From: BRH-c54 sp965284565
GTDB lineage: Bacteria > Bacteroidota > Bacteroidia > Flavobacteriales_E > Vicingaceae
Assembly (NCBI GenBank): GCA_965284565.1
Contig: OZ260100.1
Location: 1,798,001-1,862,000, forward strand
Direction: 5' to 3'
DNA length: 64,000 bases
Both the position numbers and the translations under genes were made by a program. The notes under the pieces are model-generated. The model saw only the letters and a program-made list of their open reading frames with translations, did not search any database and was not told the origin of the DNA. Below are positions 15,850-23,913 of the stretch, piece after piece (position 1 is the first letter of the stretch; each line of letters starts with the position of its first letter).

Positions 15850-18387
15850 ATGAAAAAACTAATACTTTCTTTATTTTGTGTAGGTACGTTTATAAGTACC
15901 CAAGCACAACTACAACAAGATAATAGAACAATTTCTTTTAGAACAAGTAGTAAACAAAATAATGTAATCAATAAAGGACTTACTACATGTAATAATGATA
16001 CGCTTGATTATACAATTGCAAAAGCAACAGGTTTACAGTCTTTAAATATTAATAATGCAACATCTGCTCAAGCATTATCACAGTATTATAATGCACCTCA
16101 AGCTATTACAGTTCATGGAGCTACATTTTATGCTTACAAACTAGATGCTAATGGTGGTACAACATTAAATGCTACGGTTGAATTATATCTGGCAGGAACT
16201 GATTCAATGCCCACAGGAACGGCATTGGCAAGTGGAACAATTACAATAGACACTACATTTGGAGGTGGTTCATTAGCTGCGCTAGAAAAAAACATTTCGT
16301 TTTCAACTCCAGTTACGGTAAATCAACCTTATGTAATTGTTATTGGAAATTATTCTGCTAATGGAATGGGAATGGTTTGTAATTCATGGACTGCTGCAGA
16401 TGGTGGCCAAGAATGGTTGGCAGGAGTAGATTTATTTGGAACATGGACTCGTTCTTATAACGTAGTTATTGGTGGTGGCTCTTTTGATGCTGACCCGTTA
16501 GTATTACCACATGTTTCTTATGATTTAACTTCAGATTTTTCAGCTACTCCACTATATTTTAATACAGCTCCTACTAATGTAACATTTACTGATAATTCAT
16601 CTCCGATATTACAAGATAGAATGTACAATCAGGCTGCATTTATTGCTTCTACTCAATTATCTTATACTTATGATTTTGGTGATGGAAGTCCGGTGGTTAA
16701 TGCTATTAATACTAATAACAGTTACAATCTTGTACAACCTTATACGGTTACATTAAAAGATACGCTTTTTGGTTGGAGAGTTAGCTGTAGTAGTTCTGAT
16801 ACACTGATACTTAATACACCTACTGATTTAGTAATTACAGAAATTATGTATAACCCAGCTGAAGCAGGAACTGACACGAGTGAGTTTATTGAAATATATA
16901 ACAATGGAGCCAATGCGGTTAATCTACTTAATTTTACTTGCACAGGTGGAGTTTATACATTTCCAAATGTAAGTTTAGCTGCAGGTGCATATTATGTTAT
17001 TACAATTGATAGTAGTGGCTTTTATAACACGTATGGTGTTAATGCAGACGGTGTTTTTACAAGTGGACTTAGTAATGCTGGTGAAAGTATAGTTATTAAA
17101 AATCCTGCAGGAGCAATTATTGATTCTGTTTTTTATGATGATAATGCTCCATGGCCATCAGGTTTTGCAGCCGGCCAACCAGATGGAGGAGGAGCTTCTT
17201 TAATTTTATGTGATGTAAATACTGATAACAACATAGGATCAAATTGGTCTGCATGTACTACTAGTGCTAATATTACTATTAATGGGTTTCCTGTTTTAGC
17301 TAGTCCTGGTGTTGCTAATACATGTGCACTACCTTGTAATAACCCAGATGTTCCGACAGTAACTAGTAATCCAACTACTGTTTGTGATGGGTCAACTGCA
17401 ACGTTAACGATTACAGGTAATTTAAATGATGCTAGTAAATGGTATATCTATACTAGCTCTTGTGGAGGAACTATTGTAGATTCAACAGCAAATAGTACGT
17501 ATGTGGTAACACCTACCGGACCAAGTACTACTTACTTTATTAGAGGAGAAGGAAATTGCGTAACTCCTGGAAATTGTGGAAATGTAACGGTAAATGTGTT
17601 GCCTGCTTTAACTGGTTCTGTTACGAATACTATCTGTAACAATGGTAGTGTTGTTGTAAATGGAACAACATATAATGCAGGAAATCCTTCAGGAACAGAA
17701 GTGTTTACGAATGTTGGTCCAAACAATTGTGACTCTACAGTAACTATTAATTTAAATGTTTTACCTGCTTTAACAGGAACTATAACTCAAACAATTTGTT
17801 TTGGAGATAGTATAGTTGTTAATGGAACCACTTATAATACAACTGTTAGTGGAGCTACTGAGGTGTTCTCTAATATTGGTCCAAATGGATGTGATTCAAC
17901 TGTAACTATTAACTTGACTGTTAGTCCAGCAATAGACATTACTACAACTGTAAATGGTAATACAATAACAGCTAATGAAACAGGAGCTGCTTACCAATGG
18001 TTAGATTGCGATAATGGTAATGCAGTAATTAATGGAGAAACTTCTCAAAGTTTTACAGCAACAGTTACCGGAAATTATGCAGTAGAAATTACTGTGGGAA
18101 GTTGTGTTGACACATCAGCTTGTGAGAATGTTACTGTGGTTGGCATTGATGAACTAAGTAAAGCAAGTGTTAATGTTTATCCAAATCCAAATGATGGAGT
18201 GTTTAATGTAATTACTTCTGAACAAGTAAATATCACTATTTATAATATGTTAGGAGAAATTGTTTTGACAAATGTATTAAATGGAGGAACTCATGTTTTA
18301 TCATTAAATAGTCATCCTAAAGGAGTTTATTTTGTTAATATTCAACAAAATGAAAGTGTTACAACTTATAAGATGATAGTGAAATAG
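15850..18387 (+). CDS. T9SS-exported protein with a lamin-tail domain and two repeats
   Basis: 845 residues: signal peptide (ending STQAQ), unique N-terminal beta region (about 40-225), a PKD-like stretch (LSYTYDFGDGSPVV, about 270-285), a lamin-tail (LTD) domain (about 328-460: LVITEIMYNPAEAGTDTSEF, YVITIDSSGFYNTYG, GESIVIKNPAGAIIDSVFY), an Ig-like unit, two 54-residue repeats (the second of the diverged type), the shared Ig-like segment and the type A sorting domain. LTD domains occur in many secreted bacterial nucleases and adhesins, but no catalytic domain is visible. It is followed by remains of another sorting domain. Confidence 0.84.
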   Translation: MKKLILSLFCVGTFISTQAQLQQDNRTISFRTSSKQNNVINKGLTTCNNDTLDYTIAKATGLQSLNINNATSAQALSQYYNAPQAITVHGATFYAYKLDANGGTTLNATVELYLAGTDSMPTGTALASGTITIDTTFGGGSLAALEKNISFSTPVTVNQPYVIVIGNYSANGMGMVCNSWTAADGGQEWLAGVDLFGTWTRSYNVVIGGGSFDADPLVLPHVSYDLTSDFSATPLYFNTAPTNVTFTDNSSPILQDRMYNQAAFIASTQLSYTYDFGDGSPVVNAINTNNSYNLVQPYTVTLKDTLFGWRVSCSSSDTLILNTPTDLVITEIMYNPAEAGTDTSEFIEIYNNGANAVNLLNFTCTGGVYTFPNVSLAAGAYYVITIDSSGFYNTYGVNADGVFTSGLSNAGESIVIKNPAGAIIDSVFYDDNAPWPSGFAAGQPDGGGASLILCDVNTDNNIGSNWSACTTSANITINGFPVLASPGVANTCALPCNNPDVPTVTSNPTTVCDGSTATLTITGNLNDASKWYIYTSSCGGTIVDSTANSTYVVTPTGPSTTYFIRGEGNCVTPGNCGNVTVNVLPALTGSVTNTICNNGSVVVNGTTYNAGNPSGTEVFTNVGPNNCDSTVTINLNVLPALTGTITQTICFGDSIVVNGTTYNTTVSGATEVFSNIGPNGCDSTVTINLTVSPAIDITTTVNGNTITANETGAAYQWLDCDNGNAVINGETSQSFTATVTGNYAVEITVGSCVDTSACENVTVVGIDELSKASVNVYPNPNDGVFNVITSEQVNITIYNMLGEIVLTNVLNGGTHVLSLNSHPKGVYFVNIQQNESVTTYKMIVK

Positions 18388-18389
18388 CA

Positions 18390-18455
18390 AATGAACCAAA
18401 AGGAATATATTTTATAAAAATAGAAAACCTAGTAATAAAGTTAATTAAAGAATAA
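18390..18455 (+). pseudogene. vestigial T9SS sorting-domain tail
   Basis: Directly after the stop of the preceding gene, the frame beginning at 18390 encodes NEPKGIYFIKIEN followed by LVIKLIKE and a stop at 18453-18455. This is the typical final strand of a type A sorting domain (compare PKGVYFVNIQQN...MIVK upstream) but differs in sequence. It lacks a start and lies one frame off. It looks like the end of an older sorting domain left behind when the shared cassette replaced the rest. Confidence 0.65.
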
Positions 18456-18473
18456 ATTACTTTAATATTTTTT

Positions 18474-18512
18474 AAAACACGCTGTCCATAAAATGGGTGG
18501 CGTGTTTTTTTT
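18474..18512 (+). terminator. terminator before the phosphatase genes
   Basis: aaaacacgc (18474-18482) pairs with gcgtgtttt (18500-18508), with an inner cca/tgg pairing and a T-run. It covers the position of a possible upstream start (18493) of the next gene, arguing for the ATG at 18556. Confidence 0.8.
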
Positions 18513-18555
18513 GTGTTATTTTAAAATTGCTTATGTTTATGAAAAATTTACACTT

Positions 18556-19638
18556 ATGAAATTAATATTAATTAGAATTTCTTTTTTATTTATACTGTTT
18601 CAGTTTGGGAATCTACTTTTAGCTCAAGACAATCACTCTCATGCACATGAGCATGAAGAAAATCAGTCAAATAAAGTAGCACATTTATCTTTTAAAGATA
18701 CTTTTTTAGGTAGTGAGGATAACTTTCAGGTTTGCTATCCTAAAGACCATAGAAATTTCTTCTATATGATTTTCTTATTGATTTTGTTAGTAGCTATTTT
18801 AGCAATATTCACCTTTGTAAATGTTAGAAAAAATAACAAGTTATTGGGAGTACAAAATAAGATTATAGAAGAAAAAAATAAAGATTTAGTTGATAGTATA
18901 AAGTATTCCTTACAAATTCAAAAATCTATATTACCTAAAAATGAAGCTGTAAAAAATGCTTTTGAAAATATTTTTATTTTTTACAGTCCTAAAGATATTG
19001 TAAGTGGCGATTTTTATTGGGTTTTTTCTGATGAGCGTTATGCTTATGTCGCTGTTGTTGATTGCACTGGACACGGAGTTCCAGGTGCATTTTTGTCATT
19101 AATAGGAAATAATGCAATAAACAAAGCGGTTAAAGAAGATGGTGAAACTAATCCAGGAATTATATTAGATAAGATGAATTTTTATGTAAAAGAAACTCTA
19201 AATCAACATGGAGATGGAGAACTCAAAGATGGAATGGAAGTGTCTCTATGTAAATTAGATAAAGTAGAAAATACACTATATTTTGCAGGAGCTAATTTGA
19301 GTTTGGTTTATTTTAATGAAGGTGAGTTAAACATAGTTAAAGGAAGCAAATGTACAGTTGGTTCTGTACAACTACATGTAAAAGGAGTTCCTCCAGTAAC
19401 GAATAAAATACACTTAAAAAAAGGCGATAGTTTTTATCTTTATACCGATGGGATTATTGATCAGTTTGGAGGAGAAAATTCTAAAAAATTCAAAATTAGC
19501 GGGTTGAAAAGTTTGCTAAGTTCTGTTTATCAAAAAGATATTGTAACCCAAGAAACAGAGGTGGTACAAGTGTTTGAAACATGGAAAAAAGATCAAGAAC
19601 AGTTGGATGATGTTTGTCTAATTGGAGTTCGCGTTTAA
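18556..19638 (+). CDS. membrane-anchored SpoIIE/PP2C-type protein phosphatase
   Basis: About 360 residues from the ATG at 18556; an in-frame start 63 nt earlier lies inside the terminator. A signal-like hydrophobic stretch is followed by a His-rich segment (NHSHAHEHEE), a second membrane segment (FFYMIFLLILLVAILAIF), a coiled coil, then a PP2C/SpoIIE domain with SGDFYWV, VDCTGHGVPGAF, LYTDGIIDQFGG and DDVCLIGVRV. These metal-dependent phosphatases act on Ser/Thr phosphoproteins, often anti-sigma-factor antagonists. The substrate is unknown. A longer paralogue follows. Confidence 0.85.
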   Translation: MKLILIRISFLFILFQFGNLLLAQDNHSHAHEHEENQSNKVAHLSFKDTFLGSEDNFQVCYPKDHRNFFYMIFLLILLVAILAIFTFVNVRKNNKLLGVQNKIIEEKNKDLVDSIKYSLQIQKSILPKNEAVKNAFENIFIFYSPKDIVSGDFYWVFSDERYAYVAVVDCTGHGVPGAFLSLIGNNAINKAVKEDGETNPGIILDKMNFYVKETLNQHGDGELKDGMEVSLCKLDKVENTLYFAGANLSLVYFNEGELNIVKGSKCTVGSVQLHVKGVPPVTNKIHLKKGDSFYLYTDGIIDQFGGENSKKFKISGLKSLLSSVYQKDIVTQETEVVQVFETWKKDQEQLDDVCLIGVRV

Positions 19639-19649
19639 TCAACCAAAAT

Positions 19650-19667
19650 ATACGTCAATTGACGTAT
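19650..19667. promoter_or_regulatory. 18-bp perfect palindrome between the phosphatase genes
   Basis: atacgtcaat-tgacgtat is a perfect palindrome with no loop, 11 bp after one stop and 54 bp before the next start. It is flanked by inverted caaccaaa(a/t) copies (19640-19648, 19692-19700) and a further direct copy (19712-19720). It could be a dimer-binding operator or a short terminator (cgtttt follows). Confidence 0.4.
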
Positions 19668-19721
19668 CGTTTTCCACAGTAATCCTATCTAATTTGGTTG
19701 GAAATTTAAAACAACCAAATT

Positions 19722-21878
19722 ATGCACTTCCCAAAATATATTTTACTGATAGGTTTTCTATTTTTTAATACAGTTTTATTAAAAGCTCAAACAACTGAAG
19801 AACTGCACAGAGAATTAGATGAGGTATTAGTAATTACAAGCGAACAAGAAAAACTTACTTCATTAGAAAATTTTACAAGATCTATTCTTTTTAAAAATGT
19901 GGAAGTTGGTTATAAGGCGTCCAAAAACCTTATAATAGTTGCTAAAAATCAAAAGGATAATAAAGTATTAATGAATGCCTATAATTGGACAGGTCTTAGT
20001 TATTATTATTTAGGAGAAATTGATACCGCATTTCTTTATTATGATTCATTACTTACACTTGCTGAACGTGAAAAAGATCATCTTATGTCATTAAAAGCTC
20101 GTGGGAATAGAGGTATGGTTTATGAAAAGAAAGGTGATTTTATTAAAGCTTTTGAAGAATATGTCTATGCTAATAAACAGTCAGAACTATTAAATGACAC
20201 TTCATTTATTGCAAGTTCAAATGGTAATTTAGGAAATGTTTCTATCAGGCTTGGCAAATACAAAGAAGCTTTAGAATATTTAAATAATGTACTAAAATAT
20301 TTTAAATATAATGGAAATAAAATAGGAGAGGCAAATCAATATAACTCTTTATCAATGGTGTATGAGTCAATTAATGATTCAGTTAATCATGAAAAATACT
20401 TATTATTAGCTGCTGAAATTTATGATCAAATAGGAGCTAAAGTTCAATATTCAACAGTTTTAATAAACCTTTCTGCATTAGAAGAAAAAAGAGGAAATAA
20501 TAAAAAAGCTTTACTACTGGCAGAGAAATCATTAGAAATAAAACGTGAATATAATGATCAAATAGGAATTCTCCCATTATTGATTAATATGTCTATACTT
20601 TATAATAAAGAAAAAAATTACGATGCTTCTTCTCGTGCTTTAGATGAGGTATTATCTATTGCCAAAAAAGAAGGTGACTTATTTCATCAGGCAGAAGCCA
20701 TGATAAAAAAAGCAGGATTATATAGACAATCTGGAAAAGTTGAACAAGCCTATGATTTGCTATTAGATTATATAGACTTGAGAGAGGAAATTTTAGGAGA
20801 AAAAACTCAAAAAGCTGTGGCTGAATTCCAAGAAAAATATGAGGCTGAAAAAAAACAATTAGAAATTGATAAACTTACAAAAGAGAAACAAGTTAGTACG
20901 CTAATAATTGAAAAACAAGAGACCAGTAAGAAAATCTTAATGGGAATAATTTTAGGTGGTTTATTGGTGTTATTTATTTTAGTTTATGCATTTATTCAAA
21001 AAAGAAAAAACAATATTGAACTTGAAGCAAGAAATAAAGAAATAAATTTTCAAAAACAGTTGGTTGAAGAAAAAAACAAAGAAATAACGGATAGTATTAT
21101 TTATGCTAAAAGAATTCAGGCGGCAATATTACCTCCTCCAAAAATTGTAAAACAATATTTAAACGAAAGCTTTATACTTTATAAGCCGAAAGACATAGTT
21201 GCTGGAGATTTTTATTGGATGGAAAACACAGGAGATGCAGTATTGTTTGCAGCAGCCGATTGTACAGGGCATGGAGTTCCTGGAGCCATGGTGAGCGTTG
21301 TTTGTAATAACGGATTAAACCGTTCGGTAAGAGAGCATGGGTTAACAGATCCCGGGAAGATTTTAGACAAAACGAGAGAAATAGTAATTCAAGAATTTGA
21401 AAAAAGTGATGAGGATGTGAAAGATGGAATGGACATTGCTCTATGCAGTTTAAAGTTTAATGTTCTAAATTCCGAGTTAAACCAATCTGAAACAAAAAAG
21501 ATTGAACCTCAAACAGTAGCAATGCTACAGTATGCTGGAGCCAATAATCCGTTATGGATTGTAAGAAATGAGGAAATAATTGAGATTAAGGCCGATAAAC
21601 AACCTATAGGAAAGTATGATAATTTAGAACCTTATACCACTCATAGTGTTAACTTACAAAAAGATGATAGTATTTATATTTTTTCTGATGGTTTTGCTGA
21701 TCAATTTGGAGGAGAAAATGGTAAGAAATTAAAAGCGGCAAACTTCAAAAAATTATTACTTTCTATACAAAAAGAAAACATGACTAAACAAAAAGAACTG
21801 TTAGATGATGCTTTTGAGCAATGGAAGGGAGAATTAGAACAATTAGATGATGTTTGCATTATAGGCGTTAGAATATGA
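19722..21878 (+). CDS. TPR-containing SpoIIE/PP2C-type protein phosphatase
   Basis: 718 residues: signal peptide (ending LLKAQ), tetratricopeptide repeats (about 60-370, e.g. ASSNGNLGNVSIRLGKYKEA), a coiled coil, one membrane segment (about 407-425), another coiled coil and a C-terminal PP2C/SpoIIE domain with AGDFYWM, AADCTGHGVPGAM, IFSDGFADQFGG and DDVCIIGVRI. The layout (periplasmic TPR sensor, membrane, cytoplasmic phosphatase) is common in Bacteroidota. It is a paralogue of the preceding gene, and the two may answer different signals through one target. Confidence 0.88.
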   Translation: MHFPKYILLIGFLFFNTVLLKAQTTEELHRELDEVLVITSEQEKLTSLENFTRSILFKNVEVGYKASKNLIIVAKNQKDNKVLMNAYNWTGLSYYYLGEIDTAFLYYDSLLTLAEREKDHLMSLKARGNRGMVYEKKGDFIKAFEEYVYANKQSELLNDTSFIASSNGNLGNVSIRLGKYKEALEYLNNVLKYFKYNGNKIGEANQYNSLSMVYESINDSVNHEKYLLLAAEIYDQIGAKVQYSTVLINLSALEEKRGNNKKALLLAEKSLEIKREYNDQIGILPLLINMSILYNKEKNYDASSRALDEVLSIAKKEGDLFHQAEAMIKKAGLYRQSGKVEQAYDLLLDYIDLREEILGEKTQKAVAEFQEKYEAEKKQLEIDKLTKEKQVSTLIIEKQETSKKILMGIILGGLLVLFILVYAFIQKRKNNIELEARNKEINFQKQLVEEKNKEITDSIIYAKRIQAAILPPPKIVKQYLNESFILYKPKDIVAGDFYWMENTGDAVLFAAADCTGHGVPGAMVSVVCNNGLNRSVREHGLTDPGKILDKTREIVIQEFEKSDEDVKDGMDIALCSLKFNVLNSELNQSETKKIEPQTVAMLQYAGANNPLWIVRNEEIIEIKADKQPIGKYDNLEPYTTHSVNLQKDDSIYIFSDGFADQFGGENGKKLKAANFKKLLLSIQKENMTKQKELLDDAFEQWKGELEQLDDVCIIGVRI

Positions 21879-22054
21879 TGCAAAGTTTATCTCATGTTTG
21901 ACGAGGGAGGTAATTGGAGTTCATATATAGCAAATAGCTAATATCAAAAATTTTCAGTTTGATAAAAGGTCTGTTTTTATTTTGTTGTTAATGAAAGCGA
22001 TAGATTTTACTTGATGAATTGTGATGGAATTTTAAAAATAAATTTGATTTATTC

Positions 22055-22087
22055 TTTGCTTTAATAATTATTATTTACATATATTTG
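22055..22087 (+). promoter_or_regulatory. tRNA-Val promoter
   Basis: TTTG (22055-22058), 21 nt, TATATTTG (22080-22087), 24 nt before the tRNA. A near-consensus Bacteroidota promoter. Confidence 0.7.
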
Positions 22088-22111
22088 CAACCGCTTAAAA
22101 AAGCACCTTTA

Positions 22112-22186
22112 GGGAGATTAGCTCAGTTGGTTCAGAGCATCTCGTTTACACCGAGAGGGTCGGGGGTTCGAATCCCTCATCTCCCA
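22112..22186 (+). tRNA. tRNA-Val (anticodon TAC)
   Basis: A 75-nt cloverleaf: acceptor gggagat/atctccc, D-stem gctc/gagc, anticodon stem tctcg/cgaga with loop tttacac (anticodon TAC), T-loop ttcgaat, discriminator A. It reads GUA and other Val codons. The 3' CCA is not fully encoded. Confidence 0.97.
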
Positions 22187-22187
22187 C

Positions 22188-22222
22188 AAAAAAACCTCTT
22201 AGAAATTCTAAGAGGTTTTTTT
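22188..22222 (+). terminator. tRNA-Val terminator
   Basis: cctcttaga (22195-22203) pairs with tctaagagg (22207-22215), extended by seven A/T pairs; loop aat. It also faces the opposing gene at 22236, so it may act in both directions. Confidence 0.85.
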
Positions 22223-22235
22223 ATAATATATTTTC

Positions 22236-22421
22236 TTAATGAATTAACTTGGTTAGAATTAAATATCCCAGCATTAAAGCCATTATAGCAATTAAAACCC
22301 AATAAGTTCCTTTAAATAAACTTTTATTACGTTTTCTATCTTTTAAAAATTGAAAGGTTAATATCACTAAAAAAGATATGATAAAAATTAGTGCAAATAT
22401 TTTTTGACCTTGAGAAAACAT
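22236..22421 (-). CDS. 61-residue membrane protein of unknown function
   Basis: Two hydrophobic segments (about 8-24 and 41-58) separated by a strongly basic loop (FLKDRKRNKSLFKG). It starts just 9 bp after the end of the Smr-domain gene, so it is probably co-transcribed with it. No known motif. Small two-helix proteins of this shape are often subunits of larger membrane assemblies, but nothing here shows which one. Confidence 0.65.
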   Translation of the reverse strand: MFSQGQKIFALIFIISFLVILTFQFLKDRKRNKSLFKGTYWVLIAIMALMLGYLILTKLIH

Positions 22422-22430
22422 ATTTTTTGA

Positions 22431-22685
22431 TTAAAATTTAAAATGAACAAATATTCTTCCGAAGTTTTTAGCGTCTTTTTCTAATCGGTGGTATTGATTT
22501 TTAATGGAAGGCAGTTGTAAAAATCTGATAACTTTTTTCTTTAATTGTCCAGAACCTTTGCCAGGAATAATTTCTACCAACTTAATTTTCTTGTCGACAG
22601 CTTCTACAATTATTTCCTCAAGAGCTTTGTCAATCTGTTGTCCTTTGTTGTAAATATCGTGTAAATCGAGCTTAAGCTTACTCAT
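22431..22685 (-). CDS. Smr-domain protein (putative nuclease)
   Basis: An 84-residue stand-alone Smr domain, as found at the C-terminus of MutS2. It shows the LDLHD motif (residues 5-9) and the IPGKGSGQLKKKV motif (about 40-52), which in Smr domains forms the nucleic-acid-binding and cleavage site. It probably nicks DNA or RNA, but its target is unknown. It lies between an exported protein gene (12 bp upstream) and a small membrane protein gene. Confidence 0.8.
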   Translation of the reverse strand: MSKLKLDLHDIYNKGQQIDKALEEIIVEAVDKKIKLVEIIPGKGSGQLKKKVIRFLQLPSIKNQYHRLEKDAKNFGRIFVHFKF

Positions 22686-22696
22686 TTATGAAAATC

Positions 22697-23119
22697 TTAT
22701 TCGGCAGAAGAAGATGTTACAATCCAATCTTTATCTTTTTTTTGCATGGTAACCTCTATTTTTAAAGGGTTTGCCTTCCTGAAGTTTGCTTTAATTATAA
22801 CGCTATCACCTTCAAAATGTATTACTTCAAACATAAAGTAACTATCTAAACTTCCTTGATAAATATTTTTAAAAGTATCAATTTCTTCAAAAGTCATTAC
22901 CTTAACTCTTTTGTTGAATTTAAAAACAATAAGGTTATTAGGAATTTTATCATCATTAATAATTAGAATTGGAGTTTGTCCCGACATCTCATCACCATTA
23001 TAATGTTTTTTTAAAACTTCTAAATCAAGTGTCTTTTGAATTACTAAGTTGATGTCTCTTGCACTTTGGGCAAACATAAGTGCCGGAAGCAAGAATAATA
23101 TGAGGAATAGCTTTTTCAT
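22697..23119 (-). CDS. exported protein of unknown function
   Basis: 140 residues: signal peptide ending LMFAQ, then a mostly beta region with FEVIHFEGDSVIIKANFRK and a final KDKDWIVTSSSAE. This pattern (short beta strands ending in a K-x-W-I-V motif) recalls small SnoaL/NTF2-like or lipocalin-like secreted proteins, but I cannot assign a family. It is first in an apparent three-gene unit with the Smr protein. Confidence 0.65.
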   Translation of the reverse strand: MKKLFLILFLLPALMFAQSARDINLVIQKTLDLEVLKKHYNGDEMSGQTPILIINDDKIPNNLIVFKFNKRVKVMTFEEIDTFKNIYQGSLDSYFMFEVIHFEGDSVIIKANFRKANPLKIEVTMQKKDKDWIVTSSSAE

Positions 23120-23231
23120 TATTAATTGGTGCTAAAATATTGTTAGTTATTAAATTCCAACGAATTTTTTAATAATCGAACAAATATAATAAGTTTACTC
23201 AAATAGTTACGAAAAAATGAAACTTTTGTTT

Positions 23232-23804
23232 TCATATGTTTCTAACATGCTGTATCAACTTAGGATAAAACTGTTCAAAATCTGTTTTTAATTCACTTTT
23301 GTATTCTAATAACAAATGATGTGCCACTTGCATATTGTTTTCAAAAGTTGTTCTTTGCGATAAGCCTGTTAAAGCCCTTTGTATTCCTTGTACTGTAGAA
23401 TAATTGTATAGCCAATTATTTTTACTCATGTGGTGTAAAATATATTTGGTTTTAGGCGTTAATAAGTTTATGTTTTTGTTTAAAATATCATATGTTTTAG
23501 TACTAAAATCTTTTAATTTAAAATTGGAATAATTATTAAAGTTGATAGCTAAAAAGTAATCATAAAACACATCAACCACCACAGGAGTATATTTCTTTTG
23601 AAATTTACGAATTAGGTTTTTACTATTAGCTACTATCGGATGGCTATCTGTAAAAGTATCAATTTCTCTGTGCATTAAAATACCTTGTTGAATGGCTTCA
23701 GGGTAGTTTTTGTATTGATTTCCTTTTACATCATCAGCAATAAAATTTCCAATAATTAAAGCTTCGTCTTGTTTTGAAAGTAGAAAATGAGCAAGGTAAT
23801 TCAT
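23232..23804 (-). CDS. acyl-carrier-protein phosphodiesterase family protein
   Basis: 190 residues. The opening MNYLAHFLLS followed by GNFIADDVKG, ILMHREIDTFTDSHP and VVVDVFYDYFLA matches the AcpH (DUF479) family, which removes the 4'-phosphopantetheine group from acyl carrier protein. The conserved His and Asp residues of this metal-dependent HD-like family are present (H6, D24/D25, H46, D50, D54, D78, D82). E. coli AcpH is of similar length. Function in Bacteroidota is inferred from E. coli. Confidence 0.85.
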   Translation of the reverse strand: MNYLAHFLLSKQDEALIIGNFIADDVKGNQYKNYPEAIQQGILMHREIDTFTDSHPIVANSKNLIRKFQKKYTPVVVDVFYDYFLAINFNNYSNFKLKDFSTKTYDILNKNINLLTPKTKYILHHMSKNNWLYNYSTVQGIQRALTGLSQRTTFENNMQVAHHLLLEYKSELKTDFEQFYPKLIQHVRNI

Positions 23805-23913
23805 TAATTTTTTCCTTTAATCTATAAAAATAACCATTAGTGTAATTTATCTTCTAATTTAACTCTTTACTCTCTATTTTTGTTTCATTATTTAATTTTT
23901 AAATTTATAAAGT

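Noticed and set aside
18493..18555. Upstream start for the first phosphatase
   Set aside because: The segment is inside a terminator hairpin and the extra residues spoil the signal sequence; the ATG at 18556 is better.
22085..22288. 67-residue ORF overlapping the tRNA
   Set aside because: It covers the tRNA-Val and its terminator, and its product has no plausible features.
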